NCBI GenBank assembly: GCA_004299705.1
Contig: SCQS01000024.1
Location: 1 to 58,222 of the forward strand
Source of the DNA: Rhodanobacteraceae bacterium
GTDB taxonomy: Bacteria; Pseudomonadota; Gammaproteobacteria; Xanthomonadales; Rhodanobacteraceae
Direction: 5' to 3'
DNA: 58,222 bases
The stretch's first letter is position 1. Each line of letters starts with the position of its first letter. Positions 28,000-36,860 of the stretch are shown piece by piece. The position numbers and the translations under genes were made by a program. Below the pieces are notes generated by a model that saw nothing but the letters and a program-made list of their open reading frames with translations, was not told where the DNA came from and did not search any database.

Positions 28000-29155
28000 C
28001 ATCGCCATCGATCACGCACTGATGGCACGCGCCCTGCGCCTCGCCGAACGCGGTCTCTACACCACCCAACCCAATCCACGTGTCGGTTGCGTGATCGCGC
28101 GCGAGGGTGAAATCGTCGGTGAAGGCTGGCACCAGCGCGCCGGCGAGCCGCATGCCGAAGTGTTTGCGTTGCGCGCGGCGGGCGGGCGCGCGCGCGGCGC
28201 CACGGCGTACGTGACGCTGGAGCCGTGCTCGCATCGGGGGCGCACGCCGCCGTGCGCGGACGCGCTGATCGCAGCCGGCATCGCGCGGGTGGTGGTGGCT
28301 TCCGAGGACACCAATCCGAAGATCGGCGGCGCGGGCCTGCGGCGTTTGCGCGAGGCCGGCATTGACCTGGAAACCGGATTGATGCGTGAGGCCGCGCGCG
28401 AACTGAACCGCGGATTCTTTTCGCGCTTCGAGCGCGGCCGGCCGTGGCTGCGGGTGAAGTTGGCGATGAGCCTGGATGGGCGCACCGCGCTGGCCAATGG
28501 CGAGTCGAAGTGGATTACCGGCGAGGCCGCGCGTGCCGACGTGCAGCGCTGGCGCGCGCGCAGTTCGGCGATCCTGACCGGGGCTGGTACCGCGCGGGCG
28601 GACGATCCGCGGTTGACGGTGCGAAACAGGGGTCAGAGTCATTTTTCATTGCGAACCCGTGGAAATGACGACAACCCGGTGAAAAATGACTCCGACCCCT
28701 TTTCGCCCTTGCGCGTGGTACTGGATGCGCGCCTCGATGCCTTGCAGGCCGGCGCGCATCTGCTGGACGGCAGCGCACCAACGCTGGTGCTGCACGCGCC
28801 GGCTGCGCGGGCGTGCGATGACCGTTATGCGCGGGTCGAGCTGGCGACGATCGATCGCGACACGCAGGGTCGCCTCGACCTCGGCGCAGTGTTGAAAGTG
28901 CTGGCCGCGCGTGGCGTCAATGAATTGCAGGTGGAAGCCGGTGCGGCTTTGTGCGGTGCGTTGCTCGAACAGAAGCTGGTGGACGAATTGTTGCTGTACG
29001 TCGCGCCGACCGTATTGGGTGACAGTGCACGACCCTTGTTGGCGCTGCCGCCGCCGGCGTCGATGGCCGAACGCGGCGAGTGGCGGGTACTGGATCAGCG
29101 TCGTGTCGGCGACGATACGCGGCTGTTGTTGCGGCCCGCGGGTACCGATGTCTGA
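27974..29155 (+). CDS. ribD: Riboflavin biosynthesis deaminase/reductase RibD, with repeat insertion
   Basis: 393 residues from ATG 27974. Deaminates the pyrimidine from GTP and then reduces its ribosyl side chain. Deaminase domain: PHAEVFALRAAG and LEPCSHRGRTPPCADAL (zinc ligands). Reductase domain: KLAMSLDGRTALANGESKWI and VEAGAALCGALL. After DDPRLTV the chain enters about 25 residues from a palindromic repeat (28628-28700) before resuming at PLRVVLDARLD; E. coli has a variable loop there. The first nine codons (KNDSDPGF) also come from a repeat; ATG 28022 at the conserved MARALRLAERG is an alternative start. Confidence 0.9.
   Translation: MKNDSDPGFIAIDHALMARALRLAERGLYTTQPNPRVGCVIAREGEIVGEGWHQRAGEPHAEVFALRAAGGRARGATAYVTLEPCSHRGRTPPCADALIAAGIARVVVASEDTNPKIGGAGLRRLREAGIDLETGLMREAARELNRGFFSRFERGRPWLRVKLAMSLDGRTALANGESKWITGEAARADVQRWRARSSAILTGAGTARADDPRLTVRNRGQSHFSLRTRGNDDNPVKNDSDPFSPLRVVLDARLDALQAGAHLLDGSAPTLVLHAPAARACDDRYARVELATIDRDTQGRLDLGAVLKVLAARGVNELQVEAGAALCGALLEQKLVDELLLYVAPTVLGDSARPLLALPPPASMAERGEWRVLDQRRVGDDTRLLLRPAGTDV
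28628..28700. repeat. GGGGTCAGAGT-family palindromic repeat inside ribD
   Basis: Left arm 28628-28648 (AGGGGTCAGAGTCATTTTTC) and right arm 28680-28700, its complement with one mismatch, around a 31-base centre. The inverted repeat is read through in frame in ribD without a stop and adds residues such as NRGQSHFS and KNDSDPFS. Confidence 0.9.
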
Positions 29156-29166
29156 AACAGCGGCGC

Positions 29167-29172
29167 TATAAT
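29167..29172 (+). promoter_or_regulatory. -10 box of the FMN riboswitch/ribE promoter
   Basis: A perfect TATAAT just after the ribD stop and about 30 bases before the aptamer. No good -35 is placed 16-18 bases upstream, so it is supported by the -10 alone and by the need for a start before the riboswitch. Confidence 0.5.
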
Positions 29173-29202
29173 CCGCCGGCCGGCTCGTGCCGGTAACCAA
29201 GT

Positions 29203-29506
29203 ACGTCTTCAGGGCGGGGTGCGATTCCCCACCGGCGGTAGGTTTCAAGGAGCCTTGGCAGCAGAAAGCAATCGGACTGCAAAGCCCCCCATGCGGTGCG
29301 TATTTTCGACGATTCTTGGCCCATAGAACCACTATGGGCCAAGAATCGTCGAAAACCTGCCCTCGCATGGTGGACTTTTCGTCTCGATCGTTTCTACTGC
29401 CAAGGCTCCTAAGAACAAGCCCGCGAGCGCCTTCGCTGCATGCGAAGGGTCAGCAGATCCGGTCGAATGCCGGAGCCGACGGTGACAGTCCGGATGAAAG
29501 AAGACG
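29203..29506 (+). promoter_or_regulatory. FMN riboswitch (RFN element) with enlarged variable stem
   Basis: Canonical RFN blocks in order: CTTCAGGGCGGGGTGCGATT and CCCCACCGGCGGTA at 29207-29240, AGCCCGCGAGCG at 29418-29429, GGTCAGCAGATCCGGT at 29448-29463, and GCCGACGGTGACAGTCCGGA then TGAAAGAAG at 29475-29503. Between GGCGGTA and AGCCCGCG about 175 bases replace the normally short variable stem; most of that is the hairpin insertion at 29248-29410. The core binding motifs are intact. It lies upstream of ribE, as expected, and should turn expression down when FMN is plentiful. Confidence 0.93.
29248..29410. repeat. Nested palindromic insertion in the FMN riboswitch
   Basis: Outer arms AGGAGCCTTGGCAG (29248-29261) and CTGCCAAGGCTCCT (29397-29410) are perfectly complementary. 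Inside them is a perfect 24-base-pair hairpin, arms 29303-29326 and 29332-29355, with loop AACCA. The flanking parts between the two helices are also partly complementary, so the whole segment can fold as one long rod extending the variable stem. Confidence 0.9.
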
Positions 29507-29640
29507 GCTCGACGCGTGGCGTTCGCCGCGCGTCGGCCTCATGCCTTGGGGCGTTCTCGCCATCCATCTGCGGAGAACGTTCATGATCTTGATTAGTGCT
29601 GGCAAGACGGGCGCCCCCCGCCGGGAGGTGCGCTGATGTT
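29507..29640 (+). promoter_or_regulatory. Expression platform of the FMN riboswitch, with a possible leader peptide
   Basis: A stem CGACGCG...CGCGCGTCG (about 29510-29536) follows the aptamer. Near the ribE start, GCGCCCCCC (29611-29619) can pair with GGGAGGTGCGC, which contains the ribE ribosome site, so translational control is plausible. A 17-codon frame, 29583-29636, begins after GGAG with eight-base spacing and its TGA overlaps the ribE ATG (TGATG), which would couple the two. Confidence 0.5.
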
Positions 29641-30234
29641 TACTGGAATCGTGCAAGCGGCGGGACGCATCGCCCGCCTCGAACCGCGCGGCGGCGATGT
29701 ACGGCTCGAAGTGACCGCTTACGGAATCGACCCCGCCGACATCGCGTTGGGCGACAGCATCTCGGTATCGGGCTGTTGCCTGACCGTGGTCGCGCGCGAA
29801 GGCGACACGCTGGCGTTCGACGTGTCCAACGAAACGTTGTCGCTGACCACGCTGGGCGGCCTGCATGCAGGCGACCGCGTGAACCTCGAAAAGGCACTGC
29901 GTCTGTCCGATCGGCTGGGCGGCCATCTCGTGTCCGGGCATGTCGATGGTGTCGGCAGCATCGTCGCCATCGCACCGGATGCGCGCTCGCAGCGCTGGAC
30001 GCTCGAAGCGCCGGCCGCGTTGGCACGATATATCGCAGCCAAGGGCTCGATTTGCGTGGACGGCGTCAGCCTCACCGTCAACGCGGTCGATGGCCGGCGT
30101 TTCGACGTGAATTTGATTCCGCATACGGTCGAGGTCACCACGTTTGCCGAGCGCCGCGTGGGCGATCGCGTGAACCTCGAAGCGGATATCTTGGCGCGCT
30201 ACGTGGAACGCCTCGCGCAGGCGGGAGGTGCCCA

Positions 30235-30238
<4 letters not shown>
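29636..30238 (+). CDS. ribE: Riboflavin synthase, alpha subunit
   Basis: 200 residues. Dismutates two lumazine molecules to riboflavin and the pyrimidine precursor. The internal twofold repeat is clear: MFTGIVQAAGRI and LGDSISVSGCCLTVV in the first half, GHLVSGHVDGVG bridging, and IAAKGSICVDGVSLTVNAV in the second. A strong GGGAGGT ribosome site stands six bases before ATG. Its stop overlaps the ribBX start (ATGA). Regulated by the FMN riboswitch upstream. Some nomenclatures call it ribC. Confidence 0.96.
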
Positions 30239-31371
<1,133 letters not shown>

Positions 31372-31409
31372 GCGCATACGTAAAATCATTTGCGCATCGC
31401 TGTTACGCT

Positions 31410-31451
31410 TTTCCCGTTTCCCGTTTCCCGTTTCCCGTTTCCCGTTTCCCG
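31410..31451. repeat. Tandem heptamer (TTTCCCG)6 upstream of ribH
   Basis: Six perfect head-to-tail copies of TTTCCCG end eight bases before the ribH start codon. The array occupies the place of the ribosome binding site; no AGGAGG-like sequence is present. Such arrays can change copy number by slipped-strand mispairing. Confidence 0.9.
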
Positions 31452-31459
31452 TCCCCGCC

Positions 31460-31942
31460 ATGTCCCACGAAACCGCCACGCCATCACCCGACCTCCGCTC
31501 GCCGCCCGGAGCGCGTTACGCCGTGATCGCCAGCCGCTGGAATGGCGAGATCGTCGATGCGCTGGTGGAAGGCGCGCGGGCGGCGTTCACGGCGAATGGC
31601 GTGGCCGACACCGCGCTGGACGTGCTGCGCGTGCCGGGTGCATGGGAACTGCCGGTGCTGGCCGGGCACCTCGTGCAGTCCGGCCGCTACGCGGTCGTCG
31701 TTGCGCTCGGCTGCGTGGTGCGCGGCGAGACGCGGCATTACGAACACATAGCCGACGAATGCGCGCGCGGCCTGATGCGCGTGGCACTGGACAGCGGCGT
31801 GCCGGTGTTGAACGGCGTACTGGCGGTCGAAGACGAGGCGGATGCCTGGGCCCGTGCCGGCGGTGCGCGCGGCAACAAGGGCACGGACGTGGCGTTGTCC
31901 GCGATCGAAATGGCGAATGTATTGCAGGAGCTGTCGGCATGA
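31460..31942 (+). CDS. ribH: 6,7-dimethyl-8-ribityllumazine synthase
   Basis: 160 residues from ATG 31460. Condenses the RibB product with the RibD-pathway pyrimidine to form lumazine. YAVIASRWNGEIVDALVEGA, VPGAWELPV, GCVVRGETRHYEHIADE (catalytic His) and GNKGTDVALSAIEM are conserved. A six-copy heptamer array replaces a normal ribosome site. Its stop overlaps nusB (ATGA). Confidence 0.96.
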   Translation: MSHETATPSPDLRSPPGARYAVIASRWNGEIVDALVEGARAAFTANGVADTALDVLRVPGAWELPVLAGHLVQSGRYAVVVALGCVVRGETRHYEHIADECARGLMRVALDSGVPVLNGVLAVEDEADAWARAGGARGNKGTDVALSAIEMANVLQELSA

Positions 31943-32421
31943 ACACCCAGCGACGAGGCGATGGCATCGATCCCACCGCGCGCAGCCGCGCACGCCGGCG
32001 CGCGATCCAGGCGTTGTACGCGTGGGAACTCGGCGGCAATCCGATGCGCAAGGTCATCGACGATTTTCGCCATGAGCAGGACATGCAGATCGCCGACCTC
32101 GAATACTTCGAGGATTTGCTGCGCGGGGTCGAGGCGCATTGCCAGGAATTGGATGCAGGATTGGCGCCGTTCCTCGACCGCGACATCGAACGCGTCGATC
32201 CGATCGAACGCGCGGTGTTGCGGCTGGCCGCATACGAATTGAAACACCGCCTCGACGTGCCCTACCGCGTGGTGTTGAACGAAGCCGTGGAAGTCAGCAA
32301 ACGCTTCGGCTCCGAGCAGGGGCACACCTACGTCAACGGCGTGCTCGACAAGCTGGCGCGGCAATGGCGCGAGGTGGAACGAGAGCAAGGGGCGGGGGCG
32401 GGTAGTGGGGGGGCCGATTGA
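31939..32421 (+). CDS. nusB: Transcription antitermination factor NusB
   Basis: 160 residues. Binds boxA RNA with NusE/S10 in rRNA antitermination. RRRAIQALYAWELGG, DRDIERVDPIERAVLRLAAYEL and VVLNEAVEVSKRFGSEQGHTYVNGVLDKLA are classic NusB segments. The position between ribH and thiL is conserved in gammaproteobacteria. The C-terminal GAGAGSGGAD is low-complexity. An 81-base gap follows before thiL. Confidence 0.96.
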   Translation: MNTQRRGDGIDPTARSRARRRAIQALYAWELGGNPMRKVIDDFRHEQDMQIADLEYFEDLLRGVEAHCQELDAGLAPFLDRDIERVDPIERAVLRLAAYELKHRLDVPYRVVLNEAVEVSKRFGSEQGHTYVNGVLDKLARQWREVEREQGAGAGSGGAD

Positions 32422-32502
32422 AGCTCCGGATTCCATTCCGATGATGGTGCGGCTGGCATTCCACGCTCCCGTAACCCATCCCCCTTCCCCCGATCGATTC
32501 GC

Positions 32503-33579
32503 ATGGAATTCCGACTGATCGAAAGGCTCCGTGACCGAACCGCCTGCCCGCGCAACGACGTTGCGCTAGGCATCGGCGATGATGCGGCGGTTCTGGACGT
32601 GCCGGCCGGCCGGCAACTGGTCGCCTGCACCGACACGCTGGTCGCGGGCGTGCATTTCCTCGCCGAGGCGGCACCCGGGTACATCGGCTGGAAATCGCTG
32701 GCGGTCAATCTTTCCGATCTGGCCGCGATGGGCGCCGAGCCGGCGTGGGTCTTGCTGGCGCTGACGCTGCCGAATGCCGACCCGCGTTTCGTCGAACGTT
32801 TCGCGGATGGCTTTGCGGAACTTGCACGTACACACAGCGTGGCGCTGATCGGTGGCGACACCACGCAGGGCCCGCTGTCGGTGACGGTGACGGCGTTGGG
32901 CTTCGTGCCGAATGGACGGGCGCTGAAGCGCGGCGGTGCGCGGGTCGGCGATGCGGTTTTCGTGACCGGCACGCTGGGTGACGCGGCGGGGGCATTGCGA
33001 TGGTTGCAAGGCCCGAAGCAAAGCCATCCCCCTCGTTCCCCCTTCCTGCGGAAGGGGGAAGACGAGTCCCACCCCCTTCCGCAGGAAAGGGGTCGACGCG
33101 CAGCGGCGGGGGGATGCGTGGCGAGCTGCGGGGAGGGCGCCCAACGCGATGCGACCGTCGAGCTGCTTGCACGCATGAACCGTCCCGAGCCGCGCATCGC
33201 CGCGGGACTTGCGTTGCGCGGCGTTGCCAGTGCATGCATCGACGTCTCGGATGGCCTGCTGGCCGATCTTGGTCATGTGTGCACGGCAAGCAAGGTCGGC
33301 GCTGAAATCGACGCCGAGGCATTGCCGCTGTCCGCCGCGTTGAGCGCGGCTTTCGACGCCGAAACGTGCCGCGAACTGGCGCTTTCCGGCGGCGACGATT
33401 ACGAGTTGTGCTTCACCGTCCCCGCAGGGCGCGAAGAAGAAATCGTCGCAGCGCTGCAACAAGCGGGTTGTCGTGCGACCCGCATTGGCCGCATCGTCGC
33501 AGGTGCTGGCGTGCGCGCGCTGGACGTACATGGCGATGTGATCGCGACACCGCAGGGCTGGGAACACTTTTCGCCGTGA
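32503..33579 (+). CDS. thiL: Thiamine-monophosphate kinase, with repeat insertion
   Basis: 358 residues against the usual ~320-325. Phosphorylates thiamine monophosphate to the active diphosphate. EFRLIERLRDR, GDDAAVLDVPAG, KSLAVNLSDLAAMGA and CIDVSDGLLADL are conserved ATP/substrate segments. Between GDAAGALRWLQ (~165) and VELLARMNRPEPR (~213) about 40 residues rich in Arg, Pro and Gly are encoded by the palindromic repeat at 33008-33116, keeping frame. The insertion point is a loop before the PEPR segment; activity is probably retained, but this is untested. Overlaps pgpA at its stop (GTGA). Confidence 0.92.
   Translation: MEFRLIERLRDRTACPRNDVALGIGDDAAVLDVPAGRQLVACTDTLVAGVHFLAEAAPGYIGWKSLAVNLSDLAAMGAEPAWVLLALTLPNADPRFVERFADGFAELARTHSVALIGGDTTQGPLSVTVTALGFVPNGRALKRGGARVGDAVFVTGTLGDAAGALRWLQGPKQSHPPRSPFLRKGEDESHPLPQERGRRAAAGGCVASCGEGAQRDATVELLARMNRPEPRIAAGLALRGVASACIDVSDGLLADLGHVCTASKVGAEIDAEALPLSAALSAAFDAETCRELALSGGDDYELCFTVPAGREEEIVAALQQAGCRATRIGRIVAGAGVRALDVHGDVIATPQGWEHFSP
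33008..33116. repeat. CCCCCTTCC palindromic repeat inside thiL
   Basis: AAAGCCATCCCCCTC then CCCCCTTCCTGCGGAAGGGG, a short linker, and CCACCCCCTTCCGCAGGAAA continuing to GCGCAGCGGCGGGGGGATG. Both halves match the complement of 14560-14668, but in exchanged order. It is read through in frame in thiL. Confidence 0.9.
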
Positions 33580-34070
33580 GCGCGCCGCTGACCGCCGTGC
33601 AACGTCGTCGATTGCTGTCGCATCCGGCTGGCTGGATCGCGACCGCGCTCGGCACGGGCCTGTCGCCCAAGGCGCCCGGCACTGCGGGTTCGCTGGTGGC
33701 GCTGTTGCCGTGGTGGTTCCTGTTGCGCGGGCTGCCGATCGGTTGGTACGTGCTGGTGCTGATCGTGGGTTTCCTGATCGGCGTGTGGGCCTGTGAAGTG
33801 TCCGATCGCCGGCTCGGGATGCACGATCAGGGCGCGTTGGTGTGGGACGAGGTGATCGGAATGTGGATCACGCTGCTTGTGGCGCCGACGGCATGGTGGT
33901 GGATGTTCGTGGGCTTCGCGCTGTTCCGTCTGTTCGACATCTGGAAGCCCTGGCCGGTGCGCTGGGCCGACCGCCGTGTGCACGGCGGCCTCGGCGTGAT
34001 GCTGGATGACGTGGCCGCCGGCGTGTATGCGCTGGTCGTGCTGCAGATCATCGCCGCATTCGTGGGGTAG
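33576..34070 (+). CDS. pgpA: Phosphatidylglycerophosphatase A
   Basis: 164 residues from GTG 33576, which overlaps the thiL stop. Membrane phosphatase that makes phosphatidylglycerol from its phosphate. GTGLSPKAPGTAGSLVAL, DQGALVWDEVIGMW (catalytic acids) and LFDIWKPWPVRW are family hallmarks, with about four membrane helices. Last gene of the rib-nusB-thiL-pgpA run; a palindromic repeat directly follows the stop and may end the transcript. Confidence 0.95.
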   Translation: MSAPLTAVQRRRLLSHPAGWIATALGTGLSPKAPGTAGSLVALLPWWFLLRGLPIGWYVLVLIVGFLIGVWACEVSDRRLGMHDQGALVWDEVIGMWITLLVAPTAWWWMFVGFALFRLFDIWKPWPVRWADRRVHGGLGVMLDDVAAGVYALVVLQIIAAFVG

Positions 34071-34138
34071 GGCGGGTGACAACCCGCCATGGTGAATTGT
34101 GTGGATCGTGAAGGCGGGTTGTCACCCGCCCTACGCAT
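34068..34138. repeat. GTAGGGCGGGTGACAACCCGCC palindromic repeat
   Basis: GTAGGGCGGGTGACAACCCG continuing CC, a ~23-base centre, then GGCGGGTTGTCACCCGCCCT continuing AC. The outer arms are fully complementary and each contains a small GGCGGGTTGTCACCCGCC-type hairpin. It follows the pgpA stop and supplies the TAG stop of the convergent glycosylase gene. A likely bidirectional terminator and a fourth repeat family. Confidence 0.9.
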
Positions 34139-34724
34139 CGCGCAGTGCGCGTCGTACCCGCCGCCGCAACGCAGGCAATACCTCGGCCTCGAACCATGGG
34201 TGGTGCATGAACCAGGCGGTGTTGCGCGGACTCGGATGCGGCAGCGGCAGGATGCCGGCGTCGAAGTATTCCCGCCACGCGGTGCAGGTGTCGGTCAGTG
34301 TGGCCTTGCGCCGGTCGCCGAGCATGCCCTTGATCGCGTAACCGCCGATCGCGAGCGTCAGCGTGATGTTCTTCAGGCGCGGCAGCAGTTGCGGATGCCA
34401 CAGCGGCGCGCACTCCGGGCGCGGCGGCAGGTCGCCCGAGGAACCCTTGCCGGGATAGCAGAACCCCATCGGCACGATCGCGACCTTGCGTGCGTCATAG
34501 AAGGTCTGCTTGTCGATGCCCAGCCATTCGCGCAGCTTGTCGCCGCTCTTGTCGTTGAACGGGACGCCGGTGTCGTGCACCTTGCGTCCCGGCGCCTGGC
34601 TGACGATCAGCAGGCGCGCGTCGGGATGCGCCTGCAACACCGGCCGGCAACCATGCGGCAAATGTTGCGCGCAGACCTGGCACGCGCGGATGCGCGCCAT
34701 CAGCGACGAGAACGATTCAGCCAT
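34131..34724 (-). CDS. Uracil-DNA glycosylase family protein
   Basis: 197 residues. The CQVCAQHLPHGCRPVLQAHP and LLIVSQAPGRKVHDTGVPF start, and the LPHPSPRNTAWF motif near residue 160, match the uracil-DNA glycosylase superfamily (the branch often annotated as uracil-DNA glycosylase-like, not Ung). It would remove damaged or deaminated bases; specificity unknown. The stop codon (TAG) is provided by the repeat at 34068-34138. The start overlaps the FAD oxidase gene stop by eight bases, so both are in one minus-strand unit. Confidence 0.85.
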   Translation of the reverse strand: MAESFSSLMARIRACQVCAQHLPHGCRPVLQAHPDARLLIVSQAPGRKVHDTGVPFNDKSGDKLREWLGIDKQTFYDARKVAIVPMGFCYPGKGSSGDLPPRPECAPLWHPQLLPRLKNITLTLAIGGYAIKGMLGDRRKATLTDTCTAWREYFDAGILPLPHPSPRNTAWFMHHPWFEAEVLPALRRRVRRALRDA

Positions 34725-36102
34725 GCGCGGCGTCGGGCAGCAGTTTGCCGGGATTGAGGATGTGCTCGGGGTCGAACATGTCCTTGAGTGCGCGCATCAT
34801 CGACAACGCGCCCGCGCCGACCGCCTCGGGCATGAAATCGCGCTTGGCGATGCCGATGCCGTGTTCGCCCGAGAGCGTGCCATCGAGTTCGATCACACGC
34901 TTGAACACCAGCGGCAACGCCTGTTCGGCGCGCGCACGTTCTTCCGGATTGCGCGGCAACAGGTTCACGTGCAGGTTGCCGTTGCCGGCGTGGCCGAAAC
35001 TGACGATGGGGATGCGGTACTCGTCGGCCAGTTCACGCAAGCGCTGCACCAATGCCGGAATCTGGCTGACCGGCACCACCACGTCCTCGTTGATCTTGTG
35101 TTCGGAAATGGTGCGCAGTGCCGGCGAGAGTGCCTTGCGCGCGGCCCACAGCGTCGCGGTTTCCGCGGCGTCGCGTGCGGCGCGCAGCTCGACCAGGCCG
35201 TCGCCGCGCGCCGCCTTTTCGATCGCCGCCTGCGCGGCGCCCAGCGCATCGGGTTCACCATCCACTTCGACCAGTAGCAGCGCGCCCGCCTCGGCCGGCG
35301 CGTCGCCACCGCGCTCGCGCACCAGCTTCAATGCGGCGTCGTCCATGAATTCCAGCGCGCGCGGCGTGACCGGCTGCGCCATGATCCGCGCGACCGCGGC
35401 GGCGGCGGCCTGCATGTCGCGGTAGCAGGCGCGCAGGGTGCGCACCGCGCTGGGTTTGGGTGTGAGTTTCAGGGTGGCTTCGGTGATCAGCGCAAGGGTG
35501 CCTTCCGAACCCACGATCACGCGGGTCAGGTCGTAGCCGGTCGAGCCCTTGGTGGTATGGGTGCCCGAGCGGAACGCGGTGCCGTTGCCCGCCACCGCGC
35601 GCAGGCCGAGGATGTTGTCGCGGCTGGCGCCGTATTTGACGGTGTGCGGGCCGCCGGCGTTGCAGGCGAGGTTGCCGCCGACGGTGCAGTACGGTGCGGA
35701 AGTCGGATCAGGTGGCCAGAACAGGCCGTGCGGAGCGAGCGCAGCCTGCAGGTCGGCATTCAATACGCCGGGTTCGACGACGGCGAGGCGATCGCCCGGT
35801 TCGATCCGGACGATCCGGTTCATGCGCTCGAAACTCGCGACCACGCCGCCCGCGAGCGGCACCGTCGCGCCGGTGGTATTGGTACCGCGTCCGCGCGCGA
35901 CCAGCGGCACGCGGTGATGGCGGCAGGCGGCGACCAGCGCGACCACTTCGTCGTGTGCCGGCGGAAACACCACCGCATCCGGCAGCGCTTCGCGACGCGA
36001 ATTGTCGTAGCCGTAGGCCGCGCGCGTGGCGGGGTCCAGCGCCAGCGTGTCGGACGGGAAAATTTCGCGGAGTTGGTCGACGAACGCGGCGGGCAGGTTC
36101 AT
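34717..36102 (-). CDS. FAD-linked oxidase, GlcD/D-lactate dehydrogenase type
   Basis: 461 residues. VPLVARGRGTNTTGATVPL, CTVGGNLACNAGGPHTVKYG and VGSEGTLALITEATLKL form the FAD-binding PCMH domain; VSFGHAGNGNLHVN and LSGEHGIGIAKRDFM belong to the C-terminal substrate/FAD domain. It oxidises a 2-hydroxy acid such as D-lactate or glycolate; which one I cannot tell. glcE and glcF are not beside it, so a D-lactate dehydrogenase-type single-subunit role is more likely than the glycolate oxidase complex. Confidence 0.9.
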   Translation of the reverse strand: MNLPAAFVDQLREIFPSDTLALDPATRAAYGYDNSRREALPDAVVFPPAHDEVVALVAACRHHRVPLVARGRGTNTTGATVPLAGGVVASFERMNRIVRIEPGDRLAVVEPGVLNADLQAALAPHGLFWPPDPTSAPYCTVGGNLACNAGGPHTVKYGASRDNILGLRAVAGNGTAFRSGTHTTKGSTGYDLTRVIVGSEGTLALITEATLKLTPKPSAVRTLRACYRDMQAAAAAVARIMAQPVTPRALEFMDDAALKLVRERGGDAPAEAGALLLVEVDGEPDALGAAQAAIEKAARGDGLVELRAARDAAETATLWAARKALSPALRTISEHKINEDVVVPVSQIPALVQRLRELADEYRIPIVSFGHAGNGNLHVNLLPRNPEERARAEQALPLVFKRVIELDGTLSGEHGIGIAKRDFMPEAVGAGALSMMRALKDMFDPEHILNPGKLLPDAAHG

Positions 36103-36161
36103 CCCGCTAGCTTACGCTATTCGCGGTGTTGGCTCATTGGGCAAGGTCAACGCAAAAGCTT

Positions 36162-36290
36162 CAGTCCGCGAATGAACGCCAATGAACGCGAATAGGAGCC
36201 AAAGCATTCGTCCGCGAAGAACGCCAAGTACGCGAAGAGGAGCAACGCATCGGCAGCGTCTCCGTTTTTATTCGCGTTCATTTGCGGACC
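36162..36290. repeat. CCGCGAATGAACGC-type repeat between the oxidase and dolP
   Basis: GTCCGCGAATGAACGCCAAT followed by GAACGCGAATAGG (36164-36196), a related GTCCGCGAAGAACGCCAAGT (36210-36229) and a reverse copy TATTCGCGTTCATTTGCGGA (36269-36288). The two direct copies and the inverted copy fit a small palindromic element family, the fifth in the window. No gene is seen in this ~197-base gap. Confidence 0.75.
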
Positions 36291-36299
36291 GCTGTTGCT

Positions 36300-36845
36300 T
36301 CAATCCGTGTACTCGAAGACTTGCACGACTTTTTTGACACCCGCCACGTTGCGTGCTTCGTTGACCACGGCGTCGGCTTCCTTGTGGCTGACCAGCCCCA
36401 TCAGGTACACCTTGCCGTGCGCGGTGCTGACCTTGACCCGGCCGGGGTCGAAGCCCGGCATGTCGACGTGCAGCAGCGCGGCCTTCACGCTGGCGGTGAT
36501 GGCGGCGTCGCGCAGGCTGCCCGCGACCGATTGCAGCGGCATCACGTCGATCAGGTTCACCACCCGTTGCACGCCCTCGTAACCGGTGACGTCGGCTTGC
36601 GCGCGTTGTTTGACTTCCTCGGAGCTGGCTTCGCCGATCAACAGCAGCACGCCGTTGTACACACTGGTGGCGATGTGGGCGCGGCCGGAAAGTTCCGGAT
36701 CGTCGTCGAGCGCGCGTTGCGCGGTGAACTGCACGTTGCGGTCGTTGAGCGCCCGGTTGAAGCCGCGCCGCGGCGTGAACACGCTGCACGCGGCCAGCGC
36801 GACGCACAGCGTAATCAGGGTGGTCAGGACGATCGTCTTGCGCAT
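36300..36845 (-). CDS. dolP: BON-domain lipoprotein, DolP/YraP type
   Basis: 181 residues. Signal peptide ending in lipobox LAAC, so an outer-membrane-directed lipoprotein. Two BON domains follow: residues ~45-105 (VQFTAQRALDDDPEL, VYNGVLLLIGEA) and ~110-180 (DAAITASVKAALLHV, GKVYLMGLVSHKEAD). DolP helps outer-membrane integrity and regulates cell-wall amidase and BAM function in E. coli. Its neighbours yraN and lpoA are the same as in E. coli, supporting the name. Confidence 0.92.
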   Translation of the reverse strand: MRKTIVLTTLITLCVALAACSVFTPRRGFNRALNDRNVQFTAQRALDDDPELSGRAHIATSVYNGVLLLIGEASSEEVKQRAQADVTGYEGVQRVVNLIDVMPLQSVAGSLRDAAITASVKAALLHVDMPGFDPGRVKVSTAHGKVYLMGLVSHKEADAVVNEARNVAGVKKVVQVFEYTD

Positions 36846-36860
36846 GATGGTTTTCCGGTG

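Noticed and set aside
27877-28700. The repeats as a CRISPR array
   Set aside because: The units are palindromic, irregularly spaced and lie in different genes; there are no equal-length spacers and no cas genes.
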